This document shows positions 38,158 through 49,500 of a DNA stretch of 64,000 bases, one piece after another. Position numbers and translations under genes: made by a program. Origin of the DNA: RI-231 sp041394905. GTDB taxonomy: Bacteria; Acidobacteriota; Terriglobia; Bryobacterales; UBA6623. Where the stretch lies: contig JAWKHJ010000027.1 of assembly GCA_041394905.1 (NCBI GenBank), positions 8,432 to 72,431 on the forward strand, written 5' to 3'. Positions within the stretch are counted from its first letter, which is position 1, and each line of letters opens with the position of its first letter. Under the pieces are notes generated by a model. The model did not search any database. It was given only the letters and a program-made list of their open reading frames with translations, and had not been told where the DNA came from.

Positions 38158-39644
38158 ATGGTCCTACGGATTCTGCTTGCGGCCCTGCTGGGCGCGCTTT
38201 CGCTTCTTGCGGCGGACAAGCCCAACTTCATCCTGCTCTTCGCCGACGACCAGGGTTGGTACGACCTCGGCATCCAAGGGCATCCCGACATCCGCACGCC
38301 CAACATCGACCGCATGGCGCGCCAGGGCATGCGCTTCACCAGCTTCTACGCCGCGCCATTCTGCGGGCCCTCGCGCGCGGCCTTGATGACGGGATGCTAC
38401 CCGCCGCGGGTCAGCTTGGCCTTCAACCACGGACCGAAGTCGACCACGGGCATCCATCCCGATGAAGTGACCGTGGCCGAGCTGCTCAAAGGCGCAGGCT
38501 ACGCGACGCAGATGATCGGCAAGTGGCACCTCGGCTCGAAGAAACCCTATCTGCCGCACTACAACGGCTTTGACCACTGGTTCGGGCTGCCGTATTCGAA
38601 CGACATGTGGCCCTACCACCCCGTGATGCCGCCCAAGCCCAACGAAGACGAGCGCATGCAGGCCGCCCGCAAGCGAGCGGAGTACACGGGCTACGCCGGC
38701 CAGGGCCATTACTATGACCTCGACAAGGGCCAAGGCTTCCCCGAAAACCTGCCGCTGATGTCCGACGATGAAGTGCTCGAATTCAACCCCGACCAGACGC
38801 AGTTGACTAAGCGCTACACCGACGTCGCGCTCGATTTCATCGAATCCAACCGCGACAAGCCGTTCTTCCTCTACCTGCCCTATGCCATGCCGCACGTGCC
38901 GCTGTTCGTCTCCAAGCAGCACGCCGGCCAGTCTATCCGCGGCCTCTATGGCGACGTGGTCGAGGAGCTCGATTGGTCGGTGGGCCGCATTCTCGACAAG
39001 CTGAAGGAGCTGGGTCTCGACGAGAACACGATGGTCGTCTACACGTCGGACAACGGCCCCTGGCTGCAATACGGCGTCGATGGCGGCTCGGCGGGGATGT
39101 TCCGGGATGGCAAGGGCACGACCTACGAGGGCGGCATGCGGGTGCCGGGGATCTTTCGCTTTCCAGGTCGGATTCCGGCCGGGCAAGTGAGCTCCGAGCC
39201 CGTGGCGAACATGGACGTGTTGCCGACCTTCGCGCGGCTGGCCGGCGTCGAGCTCCCGACAGACCGCACGATCGATGGACGCGACCTGTGGCCGCTTCTC
39301 AGCGGCCAGCAGAAGCATTCGCCGCACGAGCAGTTCTACTACTTCGGCGGCGGCCGCGAGCGCGAACATCCGCGCCGTGCGCGAGGGCAAGTGGAAGCTG
39401 CTCGTCCAGAGGCCGCGCGACGGCGGCGACTTGGAAGCCACGGCGCTCTACGACCTCCACGAAGACGCCGCGGAAAAGTTCGACCGCCTGAAACTCTACC
39501 CTGACCTGGCGCGAGCGCCTGCTCGCGGCGACCGAGAGCTTCGTGCGCGACCTTGAAGCGCACGTGCGTCCCTTGGGAGGCAGTGAGCGCCGGCTCGATG
39601 ACGCCGCGTCGTGTGCTGATCGACACCGACCCCGGCGTCGATGA
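38158..39644 (+). CDS. Exported Cys-type sulfatase (C-terminus frameshifted)
   Basis: About 490 aa. A signal peptide (RILLAALLGALSLLAAD) is followed by metal residues FADDQGW (Asp30/31) and the sulfatase motif FCGPSRAALMTG (Cys69, matching C-x-P-S-R), which must be converted to formylglycine. GKWHLG, YTSDNGPW and GGMRVPGIFRFPG are further hallmarks. Shifts near 39355 and 39515 lead through REGKWKLLVQRP and ALYDLHEDAAEKFD to ATESFVRDLEAHV; the stop is uncertain (39556, or 39642-39644). It may overlap the next gene's start. The FGE-like protein at 31.7-32.9 kb lacks the Cys pair expected of its activator. Confidence 0.85.
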
Positions 39645-40549
39645 CGCCTTGGCCCTGCTGCTGGCTTTCGCCTCGCCGGAGCTGCACGTCGAGGCGATCA
39701 CCACCGTCGCCGGTAACGTGGGCCTCGAGCCGGCGACGCGCAACGCGCTGCTGACGCTCGATGTCGCCCGCGTGCAAAACCCGCCGACGGTCGTCCGAGG
39801 CGCCTACAAGCCCCTCGAACGGGAGGCTGTGGATGCGGCGCACGTCCATGGCGAAGACGGCCTTGGGGGGATGGCGAGCGCCTACGGAGAGCCCTCGCGT
39901 GGGGCGGCCCCGGGCGCGGCGGTCGATTGCATTCTGGAGACGATCGCCCGCCAACCGGGCGAGGTGACGGTCATCGCACTGGGTCCGCTCACCAATCTGG
40001 CGCAGGCCTTATTGGCCGACCCGAAGGCGATGGCGTTGGCGGAGCGGATCGTCGTGATGGGCGGAGCGCTTGACGTCCCCGGCAACGCGGGGCCTCACGC
40101 CGAATTCAACTTCTTCGTCGATCCGGAGGCAGCGCGGATCGTGCTGCGCTCGGGGTTGCCTGTCACGCTGGTCGGGCTCGACGTGACCCGCCTAGCGGTG
40201 TTGAACCAGCAGGGCTCGTCGAGCGAGTGCGCGCCTCGGACAAGCCCGCCGCCCCGTTCGCCGAACAGATCACGCGCCACTATTTTGAGGTCCGCCACCG
40301 GCTAGTAGGCCGCGCGGGTGCTTTCTGCATGATCCGCTCGCGGTGGCCGTGGCGCTCGACCCCAGCTTGGTGCGCTGCGAGCCCTACTTCCTCGATGTCG
40401 AAACCAGAGGATCTCTCACGACGGGAATGGTGGTCGCCGACCGCCGCGACGGCGCGCCTCGGCCGGCGCAAGGCGAAGGCGTAGAAGTCGCGGTCGGGCT
40501 CGAGCGAGAGCGCTTTCTTGACTTCTTTCTCGAGCGCCTGGTTGGATGA
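39598..40549 (+). CDS. Inosine-uridine-preferring nucleoside hydrolase (two frameshifts)
   Basis: About 316 aa from the ATG at 39598. The Ca2+-binding DTDPGVDDALALLLA motif opens the protein, then EAITTVAGNV, IALGPLTNLA, VVMGGA and AEFNFFVDPEAA. Shifts near 40215 and 40310 lead to QITRHYFEVRHR and then DPLAVAVALDPSLV, containing the final catalytic Asp, ending LERLVG at 40549. The enzyme cleaves the N-glycosidic bond of ribonucleosides. No signal peptide. Confidence 0.82.
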
Positions 40550-40605
40550 CGAGGCCGCGGCGAGCATGCGCCGTGCTAATCTAGCGCGCGCCAGGAGGCG
40601 AGTGT

Positions 40606-41472
40606 ATGACCAAGCGCGAGTTTCTGGCGGCGAGCCTCGGAGCGGCCTGGATGCTGCAAGGAGATCGCCGCGCCTCAGCCCAGGGTGGCAAGCTTCCCGT
40701 CCGGAAAGCGAAGACCAGCAAGCTGTTCAAGAGTCCTGAGGGCCATCCGAATGCGGTCTCGGCCACGCCGGAAGGGCTCTGGATCGGCGAGCAAAAGCTC
40801 TCCGGCGCGCAAGCGAAGGCGTACGGGCTGCCCGAGCCCGACTCGCTCGAAGAAGCGGCGTGGCTGGTCGACTGGAACGGCAAGCTCCTCAGGACGGTCA
40901 AAACGCCTTCGCGCAACACCAGCGGCATGGCCGTGGGCGGCGGCTACGTCTGGATGATCGCCAATGCCCCGCCCGAGGGCGTGTTCCAGGTCGACATGGA
41001 TTCGAAGTTGGTCAGCCACCGCCAGATTCCGCTCGGCTTGCCCGGCCAGGACGGCGGCGGCTCCCATGGCGGGCTCTGGCACGACGGGAAGCTGTGGATC
41101 TCTTCGCTGCGTCTGCGCGGCAACCTGCGCGTCGACCCCAAGACCTGGCAGCCCGAATTCATGATCCCCTTCTACCAGTCCTACCCAAACTGGGTTCGCT
41201 ACCACGGGATCGCCATCCACGACGGGTCGTTGTGGCAGGTAATCGGCAACAACAGCACCTCTCCCAAGGATTTCAAGCCCGGGCTGGTGCGTCACGACCT
41301 CGAAACCGGCCGAGCGGTCGAGATTGTCGAATTCCTGCCCGGCTCGAGCGATCCCCACGGACTGGCCGTGCATGACGGCAAGTTCGTCAGTTGCGACGCA
41401 GGCATCCACCCGAGCTGGGAGAACGGCGCCAGCAAGACCGCGGGGTGGATCTTCCAGATTGACTTCGTCTAG
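40606..41472 (+). CDS. Exported beta-propeller protein
   Basis: A 288-aa protein with an N-terminal export signal of Tat-like form (MTKREFLAASLGAAW). The rest is six-blade-like: LWIGEQKL, WLVDWNGKLLRTV, GYVWMIANAPP, LWHDGKLWISSLRL, SLWQVIGNN and HDGKFVSCD. It resembles lactonase/PQQ-type propellers without a diagnostic active site. It lies 57 nt after the nucleoside hydrolase, in the same direction, and could be co-transcribed. Confidence 0.7.
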   Translation: MTKREFLAASLGAAWMLQGDRRASAQGGKLPVRKAKTSKLFKSPEGHPNAVSATPEGLWIGEQKLSGAQAKAYGLPEPDSLEEAAWLVDWNGKLLRTVKTPSRNTSGMAVGGGYVWMIANAPPEGVFQVDMDSKLVSHRQIPLGLPGQDGGGSHGGLWHDGKLWISSLRLRGNLRVDPKTWQPEFMIPFYQSYPNWVRYHGIAIHDGSLWQVIGNNSTSPKDFKPGLVRHDLETGRAVEIVEFLPGSSDPHGLAVHDGKFVSCDAGIHPSWENGASKTAGWIFQIDFV

Positions 41473-41481
41473 GACCGGGAA

Positions 41482-42156
41482 CTACCGGCGGCCGAAGAAC
41501 ATCAGGTGCTGCCACGGCAGCTCGTCATACTGCCGCTCGAGCTCGAACCCGTTCGCCTCGTACTCTTTTAGAATCTGTGACTTGCTCATCTTGTGCAGCA
41601 GCTTGATGGGGATGCGCGGATCCTCCAGGCGGTACTCGGCCAGGGCGACGACGCCTCTGTCCTTGAGCGCCGCGCGCATGCCGGCCAGCATCTGCTCTGG
41701 GTAGCCGAGCTCGTGGTAGACATCGACCATCAAGATCAGGTCGACGGTATCGGGAGGCAGCTTGGGGTCGTCCGGCGTGCTCGGGATCGGAATGATGTTG
41801 GTTACGCCGGCAGCCTTGGCGCGCTCGCCCAGGAGCGCGAGCATCTCGGGCTGGATGTCCACGGCGTAGACTTTGCCCGTGGGCCCCACGCGCTCCGCCA
41901 TCTGGAGCGTGTAGAACCCGTTGCCGCATCCGATGTCGGCTACCGTCTGCCCAGGCTGGAGCTGCAATGCCGCGAGCAGCGCCTGCGGATTCTCCTCCTG
42001 GTCGCGCTCGTCGCGGATCAGCCAGGGCGCGCCATGGTAGCTCATCGTCTGCGCAATGGTGCGGCCCTTGTAGCGCTCGAGAGGCGCAGGCGGCTTCTCG
42101 GCTTGCAGCCCGACAAGGGCGAGAACTAGCGAGAGGAGCAGAATTCTCGTCGACAC
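41482..42156 (-). CDS. SAM-dependent methyltransferase with a signal peptide
   Basis: A 224-aa protein. The N-terminus is a clear export signal (MSTRILLLSLVLALVGLQAE). The mature part is a complete class I methyltransferase: VADIGCGNGFYTLQMAERVG (motif I), VYAVDIQPEML (motif II), LILMVDVYHEL (motif IV) and VALAEYRLEDP. Motif I is intact, so SAM binding looks possible, although SAM is not normally available outside the cytoplasm. The substrate is unknown. Confidence 0.82.
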   Translation of the reverse strand: MSTRILLLSLVLALVGLQAEKPPAPLERYKGRTIAQTMSYHGAPWLIRDERDQEENPQALLAALQLQPGQTVADIGCGNGFYTLQMAERVGPTGKVYAVDIQPEMLALLGERAKAAGVTNIIPIPSTPDDPKLPPDTVDLILMVDVYHELGYPEQMLAGMRAALKDRGVVALAEYRLEDPRIPIKLLHKMSKSQILKEYEANGFELERQYDELPWQHLMFFGRR

Positions 42157-42312
42157 GTGCCTCGGATTCTAGCGCTTCGCCTTCGCGTGTGCGCTGAAGT
42201 GTAGACCGGTCCGGCTATCGGACGCCGGTTGCGGAGAGTAACCCCCCCAGAAGCCGCATCGTCCTAGTTTGAGGCGGGCTCCCGCTCGCTTTCCGCCTTC
42301 ATTTTTCGTCCC

Positions 42313-45300
42313 ATGAGTCTGCCCGAATTCTCCATCAAACGCCCGGTCACTGTCCTCATGGCCTGCATGGTCGCCATGTTGCTCGGCGGCATCGCCTTCG
42401 TCGAGATCCCGGTCGACCTCATGCCGGAAACGGAATACCCGACCTTGACTGTGACCGCCCAGTACCCCGGCGTGGCGCCGGAGGAGATGGAGACGCTGGT
42501 GGCGCGTCCGATCGAGGAGGCCGTGGCTTCCGCTCCTGGCGTCGAGGAGATTACCTCGACCTCCAACGAGGGGCAGGCGAGCGTGCGTGTCAAGTTCGCC
42601 TACGGCGCGGACCTGGACGAGGCGGCGAACGAGCTGCGCGTGCGTCTGGATCGCAACCGCGGCCGGCTCCCGGACGACCTCGAGCCGCCGATGCTACTCA
42701 AGTTCGACAGCGCGCAGTTCCCGATCATGTTCATCACCGTGCGCGGCGATGGCATGGATCCGAAAGAGCTGCGGCATTTCGCGGAGAAGAACATCCAGTA
42801 CCGTCTCGAGCGCGCTCCCGGCGTGGCGCAGGCGCGCGTCTCGGGCGGGTTGCGGCGTCAGATCCACGTCGACCTCGACCTCAAGAAGCTCCGGGCGTTG
42901 AACCTGTCGGTCGCGGATGTCGTGGCACGCCTGCGCAACGAGAACCAGAACCGCCCGGTCGGGCCCGTCCAGGAAGGCCGCTACGAGGTCCTTCTGCGCA
43001 CCCAGGGCGAGTTCGAAAACCTCGAGGATATTCTCGCCGTCGGGGTTGCGACGCGCCGTGGCATACCGGTCTATTTGCGTGACATCGCCACAGTCGAGGA
43101 CTCCTACGAGGAGATTCGCTACATCGTGCGCGTCAACGGCGATCCGGCGGTGCGCATGTTCATCTACAAGCAGTCAGGGGCCAACACCGTCGAAGTCTCA
43201 GACGGCATCTGGAAAGAGGCCGAAGATATCCAAGTCGACTACCCCGGTGTGAAGCTCGAAGCGACGTGGGACTCGGCGACGTTCATCCGGGCGTCGATCC
43301 ACAACGTGCAGACCTCGGCATTGGTGGGCGCGGGCCTGGCCATCGTCGTGTTGTTGTTCTTCCTGGGCAGCTTTTCCTCCACGCTGGTAATCGGCGTGGC
43401 GATCCCGATTTCGGTGATTGCGACCTTCGCATTGATGTTCTTCAACGGCTTCACGCTCAACACAGTGAGCTTTGGCGGCCTTGCCTTGGGCGTAGGCATG
43501 CTGGTTGACAACTCGATCGTGGTGCTCGAGAACATTTTCCGACACCGCGAGGACGGGCTCTCGATGACAGAAGCGGCGCTGCTCGGCAGCGACGAGGTTG
43601 CGATGGCGATCACTGCCTCGACGATGACCACGATTGCGGTCTTCGTGCCGGTGCTGTTCATCGGCGGCATGTCGGCGGAGACGTTCAAGCAGCTCGCCTA
43701 CGTGGTCAGCTTCGCGCTGATCTGTTCGCTGTTGGTGAGCATTACCGTCGTGCCGGTGCTGTGCGCCAAGCTGCTGCGCGCCTCGAACGCCGGCGAGGGC
43801 AAACGAACCGGCGTGGCGGGCGCTCTGCTGCGCTTCCAGGACTGGATGAGCGACATTTACGCCTCGATTCTCGACTCGGCTCTCAACCACCGCTTCGTGA
43901 TCCTGAGCGCGGCGTTCGCGCTCTGCGCCGGCGCGGTCTACATCATCCCGTTGATCGGCGTCGAGCTCGAGCCGCAGGTCGACGAGGGCCAGATCGAGAT
44001 CTCGCTCGAGCTCGAACCCGGCACCCGGGTCGAAGTCACCGACGACGTCATGCAACGGATGTCAAACGTCATCCGCGAAGAGGCGCCCGAGGCGTTGTAC
44101 ATCATGACGGAGGCCGGCTCGAACTCTTCGTTCTACTACCGCGGAACGAACACGGGCCGAGTCCGGGTCGACCTCGTGCCGGCGAGTGAGCGCACACGCT
44201 CAGCCTCTGAGGTGGCGAACGCTCTGCGCGCGCAGATGCAGCTCGAGCCGGGCATGATGGTCCAGACGAGGGTCTCGAGCGGCACGTTCCGCCGCCGCGG
44301 CGGCGACGAGGAGCGGTTACAAGTAGAGGTTCGCGGCCACGATCCCGAGGTCATGGGCGATCTCGCCGAGCAGGTGCACGCCGCCATGCTGACCGTGCCC
44401 GGCATCCCGTCGGCAATGATCAGCCGCCGCCCCGGGACGCCCGAAATGCTGGTGCGCGTCGACCGCGCCAAGGCGACCTCGATGGGCTTGTCCGTGAATG
44501 CCGTCGCCGACACGCTCGAGACTGCCATCGGCGGCTCGCGCGCCTCGATGTTCCGCGAAGAGGGCGATGAGTATGACATCCTCGTGCGCCTGCGCGAGCA
44601 GGACAGGCTCAGCGTCGGCCAAGTGGGCGACGTTCCCGTCTATCTGCCGGATGGCACGACCGTCCCGGCGCAAACCCTGGTTCGTCTTGCCCGCCAGGAG
44701 GGCCCGGTCGAGATTCGCCGCAAGGACCAGCAGCGCATCGTCGTGGTGGGCGGCACCGTAGGCGACCGGGACATGGGCTCGATCGTCGGCGATCTTCGCG
44801 AAAAGCTGCGCGAGATCAATCGCCCGCGCGGCTACGAGTTCGTCTTCGCCGGCGAATGGGAGGAGCAGGAAGAGGCCTTCCGCGACATGACGTTCGCGGC
44901 GATTTTGGCCTTGCTCCTGGTCTACATGGTGATGGCTGCGCAGTTTGAGTCGCTGCGCGATCCGTTCATCATCCTCTTCTCGATTCCGCTGGCCGCGATC
45001 GGCGTGGTGCTGATGCTGCTGTTGACCGGTACGACGTTCAACATGCAGGGCTTTCTAGGCGTAATCGTACTGGTGGGCATCGTGGTCAACAACGCCATCG
45101 TGCTCATCGATTACACCAACCTGCTCATCCGCGACCACGGAATGGGCGTCCGCGAGGCCGTCGTCACAGCTGGCCGCCGCCGTTTGCGGCCCATTTTGAT
45201 GACGACCGCGACCACAGTGCTCGGCTTGCTGCCAATGTCGCTCGGTATCGGCGAGGGCGGCGAGCTGCAAGCCCCGCTGGCGCGCGTGGTCATCGGCGGA

Positions 45301-45435
45301 CTGACGACCTCGACGCTCATCACGCTGGTCATCATCCCGATCATCTACTACACGTTTGAGGGCCGCGCCGAGCGCACGCGCCGGCGGGCGGATTCCTCCA
45401 CGGCGGACCTGCAACCGGCGCCGTCGGGCGACTAG
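42313..45435 (+). CDS. RND efflux permease, HAE-1 type (copy 1)
   Basis: A 1040-aa inner-membrane proton/drug antiporter. The N-terminus MSLPEFSIKRPVTVLMAC is the usual first transmembrane segment, and the twelve-helix, two-porter-loop layout is evident. The TM4 motif is GMLVDNSIVVLEN: the first Asp of the proton relay is kept and the second is Asn. TM10 has VVNNAIVLIDY. The periplasmic adaptor and outer-membrane channel are not within this window. No frameshift. Confidence 0.93.
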   Translation: MSLPEFSIKRPVTVLMACMVAMLLGGIAFVEIPVDLMPETEYPTLTVTAQYPGVAPEEMETLVARPIEEAVASAPGVEEITSTSNEGQASVRVKFAYGADLDEAANELRVRLDRNRGRLPDDLEPPMLLKFDSAQFPIMFITVRGDGMDPKELRHFAEKNIQYRLERAPGVAQARVSGGLRRQIHVDLDLKKLRALNLSVADVVARLRNENQNRPVGPVQEGRYEVLLRTQGEFENLEDILAVGVATRRGIPVYLRDIATVEDSYEEIRYIVRVNGDPAVRMFIYKQSGANTVEVSDGIWKEAEDIQVDYPGVKLEATWDSATFIRASIHNVQTSALVGAGLAIVVLLFFLGSFSSTLVIGVAIPISVIATFALMFFNGFTLNTVSFGGLALGVGMLVDNSIVVLENIFRHREDGLSMTEAALLGSDEVAMAITASTMTTIAVFVPVLFIGGMSAETFKQLAYVVSFALICSLLVSITVVPVLCAKLLRASNAGEGKRTGVAGALLRFQDWMSDIYASILDSALNHRFVILSAAFALCAGAVYIIPLIGVELEPQVDEGQIEISLELEPGTRVEVTDDVMQRMSNVIREEAPEALYIMTEAGSNSSFYYRGTNTGRVRVDLVPASERTRSASEVANALRAQMQLEPGMMVQTRVSSGTFRRRGGDEERLQVEVRGHDPEVMGDLAEQVHAAMLTVPGIPSAMISRRPGTPEMLVRVDRAKATSMGLSVNAVADTLETAIGGSRASMFREEGDEYDILVRLREQDRLSVGQVGDVPVYLPDGTTVPAQTLVRLARQEGPVEIRRKDQQRIVVVGGTVGDRDMGSIVGDLREKLREINRPRGYEFVFAGEWEEQEEAFRDMTFAAILALLLVYMVMAAQFESLRDPFIILFSIPLAAIGVVLMLLLTGTTFNMQGFLGVIVLVGIVVNNAIVLIDYTNLLIRDHGMGVREAVVTAGRRRLRPILMTTATTVLGLLPMSLGIGEGGELQAPLARVVIGGLTTSTLITLVIIPIIYYTFEGRAERTRRRADSSTADLQPAPSGD

Positions 45436-45542
45436 CCGTTCCTTCGACGGAACCTATCTGTGCCTGCGTCTCCGCGCGCGGTCGCGCCTGTTTGTAACCT
45501 TGCCCCCCTAGATCCAGACTTAAAGCTCTGGGAGACAGGCAC

Positions 45543-46487
45543 ATGTCGCTGCTCAATCGTCGCGCGTTCTTGGGGGCTTCCGCCCTCGCTGCGGCGGCTC
45601 CCCTGCTCGCTGGCCGCTCCGGCTCCGAGTCGCTCGTTGGCCAGCTCTACTCCTCGCTCAGCCAAGTACAAAAGCGACGGCTGGTTTTTCCTTTTGACCA
45701 TCCGCTACGGTCGAAGGTCGACAATAACTGGCACATCACCGACGACCGCGTCGGGCGCATCTTCAACGCTGACCAAGTCGCATTGGTCGAGGACATCTAC
45801 CGTTCCCTGCACAGCCCTGAGTTCGCCGACCGCGCGCTCAAGCAGATCCAGGATGATGCGGGTGGCGTCGGAAACTACTCGGCCGCACTCTTCGGCGAGC
45901 CCGGTTCGGGCAAGTTCGAGTTCGTCTTGACCGGACGGCACTGCACGGTACGCTGCGACGGCGATTCCGTCGACGGAGCGGCGTTCGGCGGTCCGATTTT
46001 CTATGGCCACCAAGGGCTGACGTTCCGCGAAGCGCCAAACCACCCGCACAACGTCTACTGGTTCCAGGCCAAGCGCGCCAACGAGGTTTTCCGCGCGCTC
46101 GACGGCAAGCAACGCAACTTGGCCCTGCTTGGCTCGGCCCGTCCGGAGCGCGGTTCTGCGACCGTGGCTCTGCGCAGCGACCCGGAAGGTTTGCCCGTTG
46201 CGGCGATGAGCGCCGACCAGCGCGCCCTAGTCGAGCAGACCCTCGCCGACCTGCTGCTGCCCTTCCGCGAAAAGGACCGCGCCGAATCGATGGATCTCAT
46301 TCGGCGCTCGGGTGGCGTAGAATCGCTCTCGATGGCGTTCTACAAGAATCACGACCTCGGCGACGACGGCGTGTGGGACGTCTGGCAGCTCGAGAGTCCC
46401 ACGATGGTTTGGCATTTTCGAGGCGCCCCTCACGTACACGTCTGGGTCAACATCCAGAAGAACCCCGGTTGGACTCCGCCCGCCTAG
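45543..46487 (+). CDS. Exported DUF3500 protein
   Basis: A 314-aa protein with a signal peptide (NRRAFLGASALAAAAPLLAG, Tat-compatible Arg pair). The DUF3500 family is recognised by LVFPFDHPLRSKVDNNWH, GEPGSGKFEFVLTGRHCTVR, FYGHQGL and NHPHNVYWFQAKRANEVF. The function is unknown. GGGAGACAGG precedes the ATG. It lies between two paralogous RND permeases, all rightward, with 107 and 39 bp gaps. Confidence 0.88.
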   Translation: MSLLNRRAFLGASALAAAAPLLAGRSGSESLVGQLYSSLSQVQKRRLVFPFDHPLRSKVDNNWHITDDRVGRIFNADQVALVEDIYRSLHSPEFADRALKQIQDDAGGVGNYSAALFGEPGSGKFEFVLTGRHCTVRCDGDSVDGAAFGGPIFYGHQGLTFREAPNHPHNVYWFQAKRANEVFRALDGKQRNLALLGSARPERGSATVALRSDPEGLPVAAMSADQRALVEQTLADLLLPFREKDRAESMDLIRRSGGVESLSMAFYKNHDLGDDGVWDVWQLESPTMVWHFRGAPHVHVWVNIQKNPGWTPPA

Positions 46488-46526
46488 CGCGAAAAACGTC
46501 CACGCAACACGAGAGTCGAGGCTTCC

Positions 46527-49500
46527 ATGAGTCTTCCCGAGTTTTCGATCAAACGGCCCGTCACGGTGCTGATGGCCTGTCTGGTCTGCATCTTGCTGGG
46601 CGCGATCTCCTTCGTGGAGATTCCGGTCGACCTGATGCCCGAGATCGAGCAGCCCACGCTGAGCATCAACATCGACTACCCAGGCGTGGCGCCGGAAGAG
46701 ATCGAAACGCTCATCGCGCGGCCGCTCGAGCAGATCGTGAGCTCGGCCCCGGGCGTCGAAGAAGTCACCTCGACCTCGACGGAGGGTCGCGCCTCGGTGC
46801 GCGTCGAATTTGTCTACGGCACGGACATCGATGTCGCCACCGACGAGGTGCGCTCGCGGCTCGACCGTGGCCGCCGCTCTTTGCCTGACGACATCGAGCC
46901 CCCGTTTATTTTCAAATTCGACGTCTCGCAGTTCCCGATCATGTTCATCACCGCCGCCTCGGCCGACTATGGACCGAAGGAGCTGCGCACTTTCATCGAA
47001 AAGAACGTCGTCTACCGCTTAGAACGTGTTCCTGGCGTAGGACAGGTCAGCGTGAACGGCGGCCTGCGCCGTGAGATCCACGTCGACCTCGATCTGGAAA
47101 AGCTGCGCTCGCTCGATCTCTCGGTTGATCAGGTGGTCCAGCGCATCCGCAGCGAAAACCTCAACCGCCCAGTTGGCCCGGTCAAGGAAGGCCGCTTCGA
47201 GCTGCTGCTGCGCACTTCCGGCGAATACGAGAGCATCGAGCAGATCCTCAACGTCGCCCTCACCTCGCGCGACGGCGTCCCGGTCTATGTTCGCGACGTT
47301 GCCACCGTCGAGGATTCGCACGAAGACATCCGCTTCTACGTCGCCGTCAACGGCGTCGAAGGCCTGCGTATCATCATTTCGAAGCAGTCCGGGGCCAACA
47401 CCGTCAAGGTGTCGGAAGGCATCTGGAACGAGATCGCTGCGATCGAGCACGACTACCCGAACATCCAGATCGACAAGACGATGGATACAGCCGACTTCAT
47501 CATGGTCGCCATCGACAACGTCAAGACCGCGGCCCTGGCCGGATCGGCGCTGGCGGTCATCGTTCTGCTGGTCTTCTTGCGCAGTTTCTCAGCGACGCTC
47601 ATCATCGGCGTGGCGATCCCGATCTCGGTGATCTCGACTTTCGCGCTGATGTACTTCAACGGCTTTACGCTCAACACGGTCAGCTTCGGCGGCCTGGCGC
47701 TTGGCGTCGGCATGCTCGTCGACAACGCCATCGTGGTGCTCGAGAATATCTACCGCCACCGCGAGGACGGGACGCCACTCAAGGAAGCGGCGATCATCGG
47801 CAGCAACGAGGTTGCGACGGCCATCACCGCGTCCACCTTCACCACCATCGCCGTGTTCGTGCCGGTGGTGTTCATGGGCGGCTATTCCGCGCAGACGTTC
47901 CAACAGCTCGCCTATGTGGTCTCGTTCTCGCTGTTGTGCTCGCTGCTGGCCGGTCTGACGGTTGTGCCGGCGCTCTGCTCGAAGCTGCTGCGAGGGACGA
48001 AGGCCAAGGCGATGGACAGCGAGAGCGGCTTTCTGGCCGGGCTGGGCGACTCCTACGGCCACGCCATCGAATGGTCTCTCGATCACCGCATCATCGTAAC
48101 TGCGGTCGCGGTGGGTCTCTTCGCCTTCGCCATGTGGCTGGTCCCCTTCCTGGGCGTTGAGCTCCAACCTCAGGTTGACGAAGGCACCCTGCGCGTCAAC
48201 GTCGAGCTCGAGTCCGGAACCAACGCGGCGACGACGAAACAAGTCATCGACCGCATGTACAACATCGTCAAGGAGGAGGTGCCCGAAGCCGTCTACGTGA
48301 TGACCGAGGCGGGCCAAAACAGCCCCTTCCGCGGCGTCTCGCAGCACTTGGGCGAGCTGCGCATCATCCTCAATTCCAGCGAGGAGCGTGACCGCTCGGC
48401 CGCCGAAGTGGCCAACGTCATCCGCCCCATGCTGATGAGCGTCGTCCCAGGCAGCCAAGTCCGCACGCGCGTCGATAGCGGCAACTTCGGCCGCCGCGGC
48501 GGCGGAGATTCGAGCGACCGTCTTTCGGTCGAGATCCGCGGCCACAACCCCGAGATCACTGCCGGACTCGCCGAGCAGGTGCAGCAGGCAATGATGCGCA
48601 CCCCGGGCGTGGTCGAGGCGCAGGTCTCGCGCCAGCCCGGCCTGCCCGAGATGGTGGTCAAGATCGACCGCCTCAAGTCCGCCAGCATGGGCATGACGGT
48701 CGAAAGCGTGGCCGATACGCTCGAGACCGCCGTCGGCGGTCGCCGCGCCTCGTTCTACCGCGAAGAAGGCGACGAGTACGACATCGTCGTGCGGCTGCGC
48801 GAAGAGGATCGTCTATCGGCGAGCCAAGTGGGCGACATCCCGCTGCGCGCCCCCAACGGACAGCTCATCACCGCCGACCAAGTGGTGCGGATGCAGCGCC
48901 AGGAGGGCCCGACGCAGATCGACCGCATTGACCAGGAGCGCATCATCTTCGTCTCGGGCGCCATCGCCGACCGCGACCTCGGATCCGTCGTCACCGACCT
49001 CCAGGCCGCCCTCGATGAGATTCCTCGGCCGCCCGGCTACGAGTTCAAGATGGGCGGTGAATACGAGGAGCAGGTCAAGGCGTTCAACGACTTGCTGTTC
49101 GCCTGCATCCTCGCCTTCATCCTGGTCTACATGGTGATGGCGGCGCAGTTCGAATCGCTGCGCGACCCCTTCATCATCATCTTCTCGATCCCGCTTGCCG
49201 CCATCGGCGTGGTGTTGATGCTGCTGCTGACCAACACGACGTTCAACATGCAGGGCTTCCTCGGCGTCATCATCCTGGTCGGCATCGTAGTCAACAACGC
49301 CATCGTGCTGGTCGATTATGCCAACCAGTTGCGCCGCGAGCATGGCTACAACGTCCGGGACGCGGTGGTCACGGCCGGCAGCCGCCGCTTGAGGCCGATT
49401 TTGATGACGACGGCGACTACAGTGCTGGGCTTGGTGCCCATGTCGCTCGGCATCGGCGAGGCTCGGAGCTGCAGGTGCCGATGGCCCGCGTCGTCATCGG

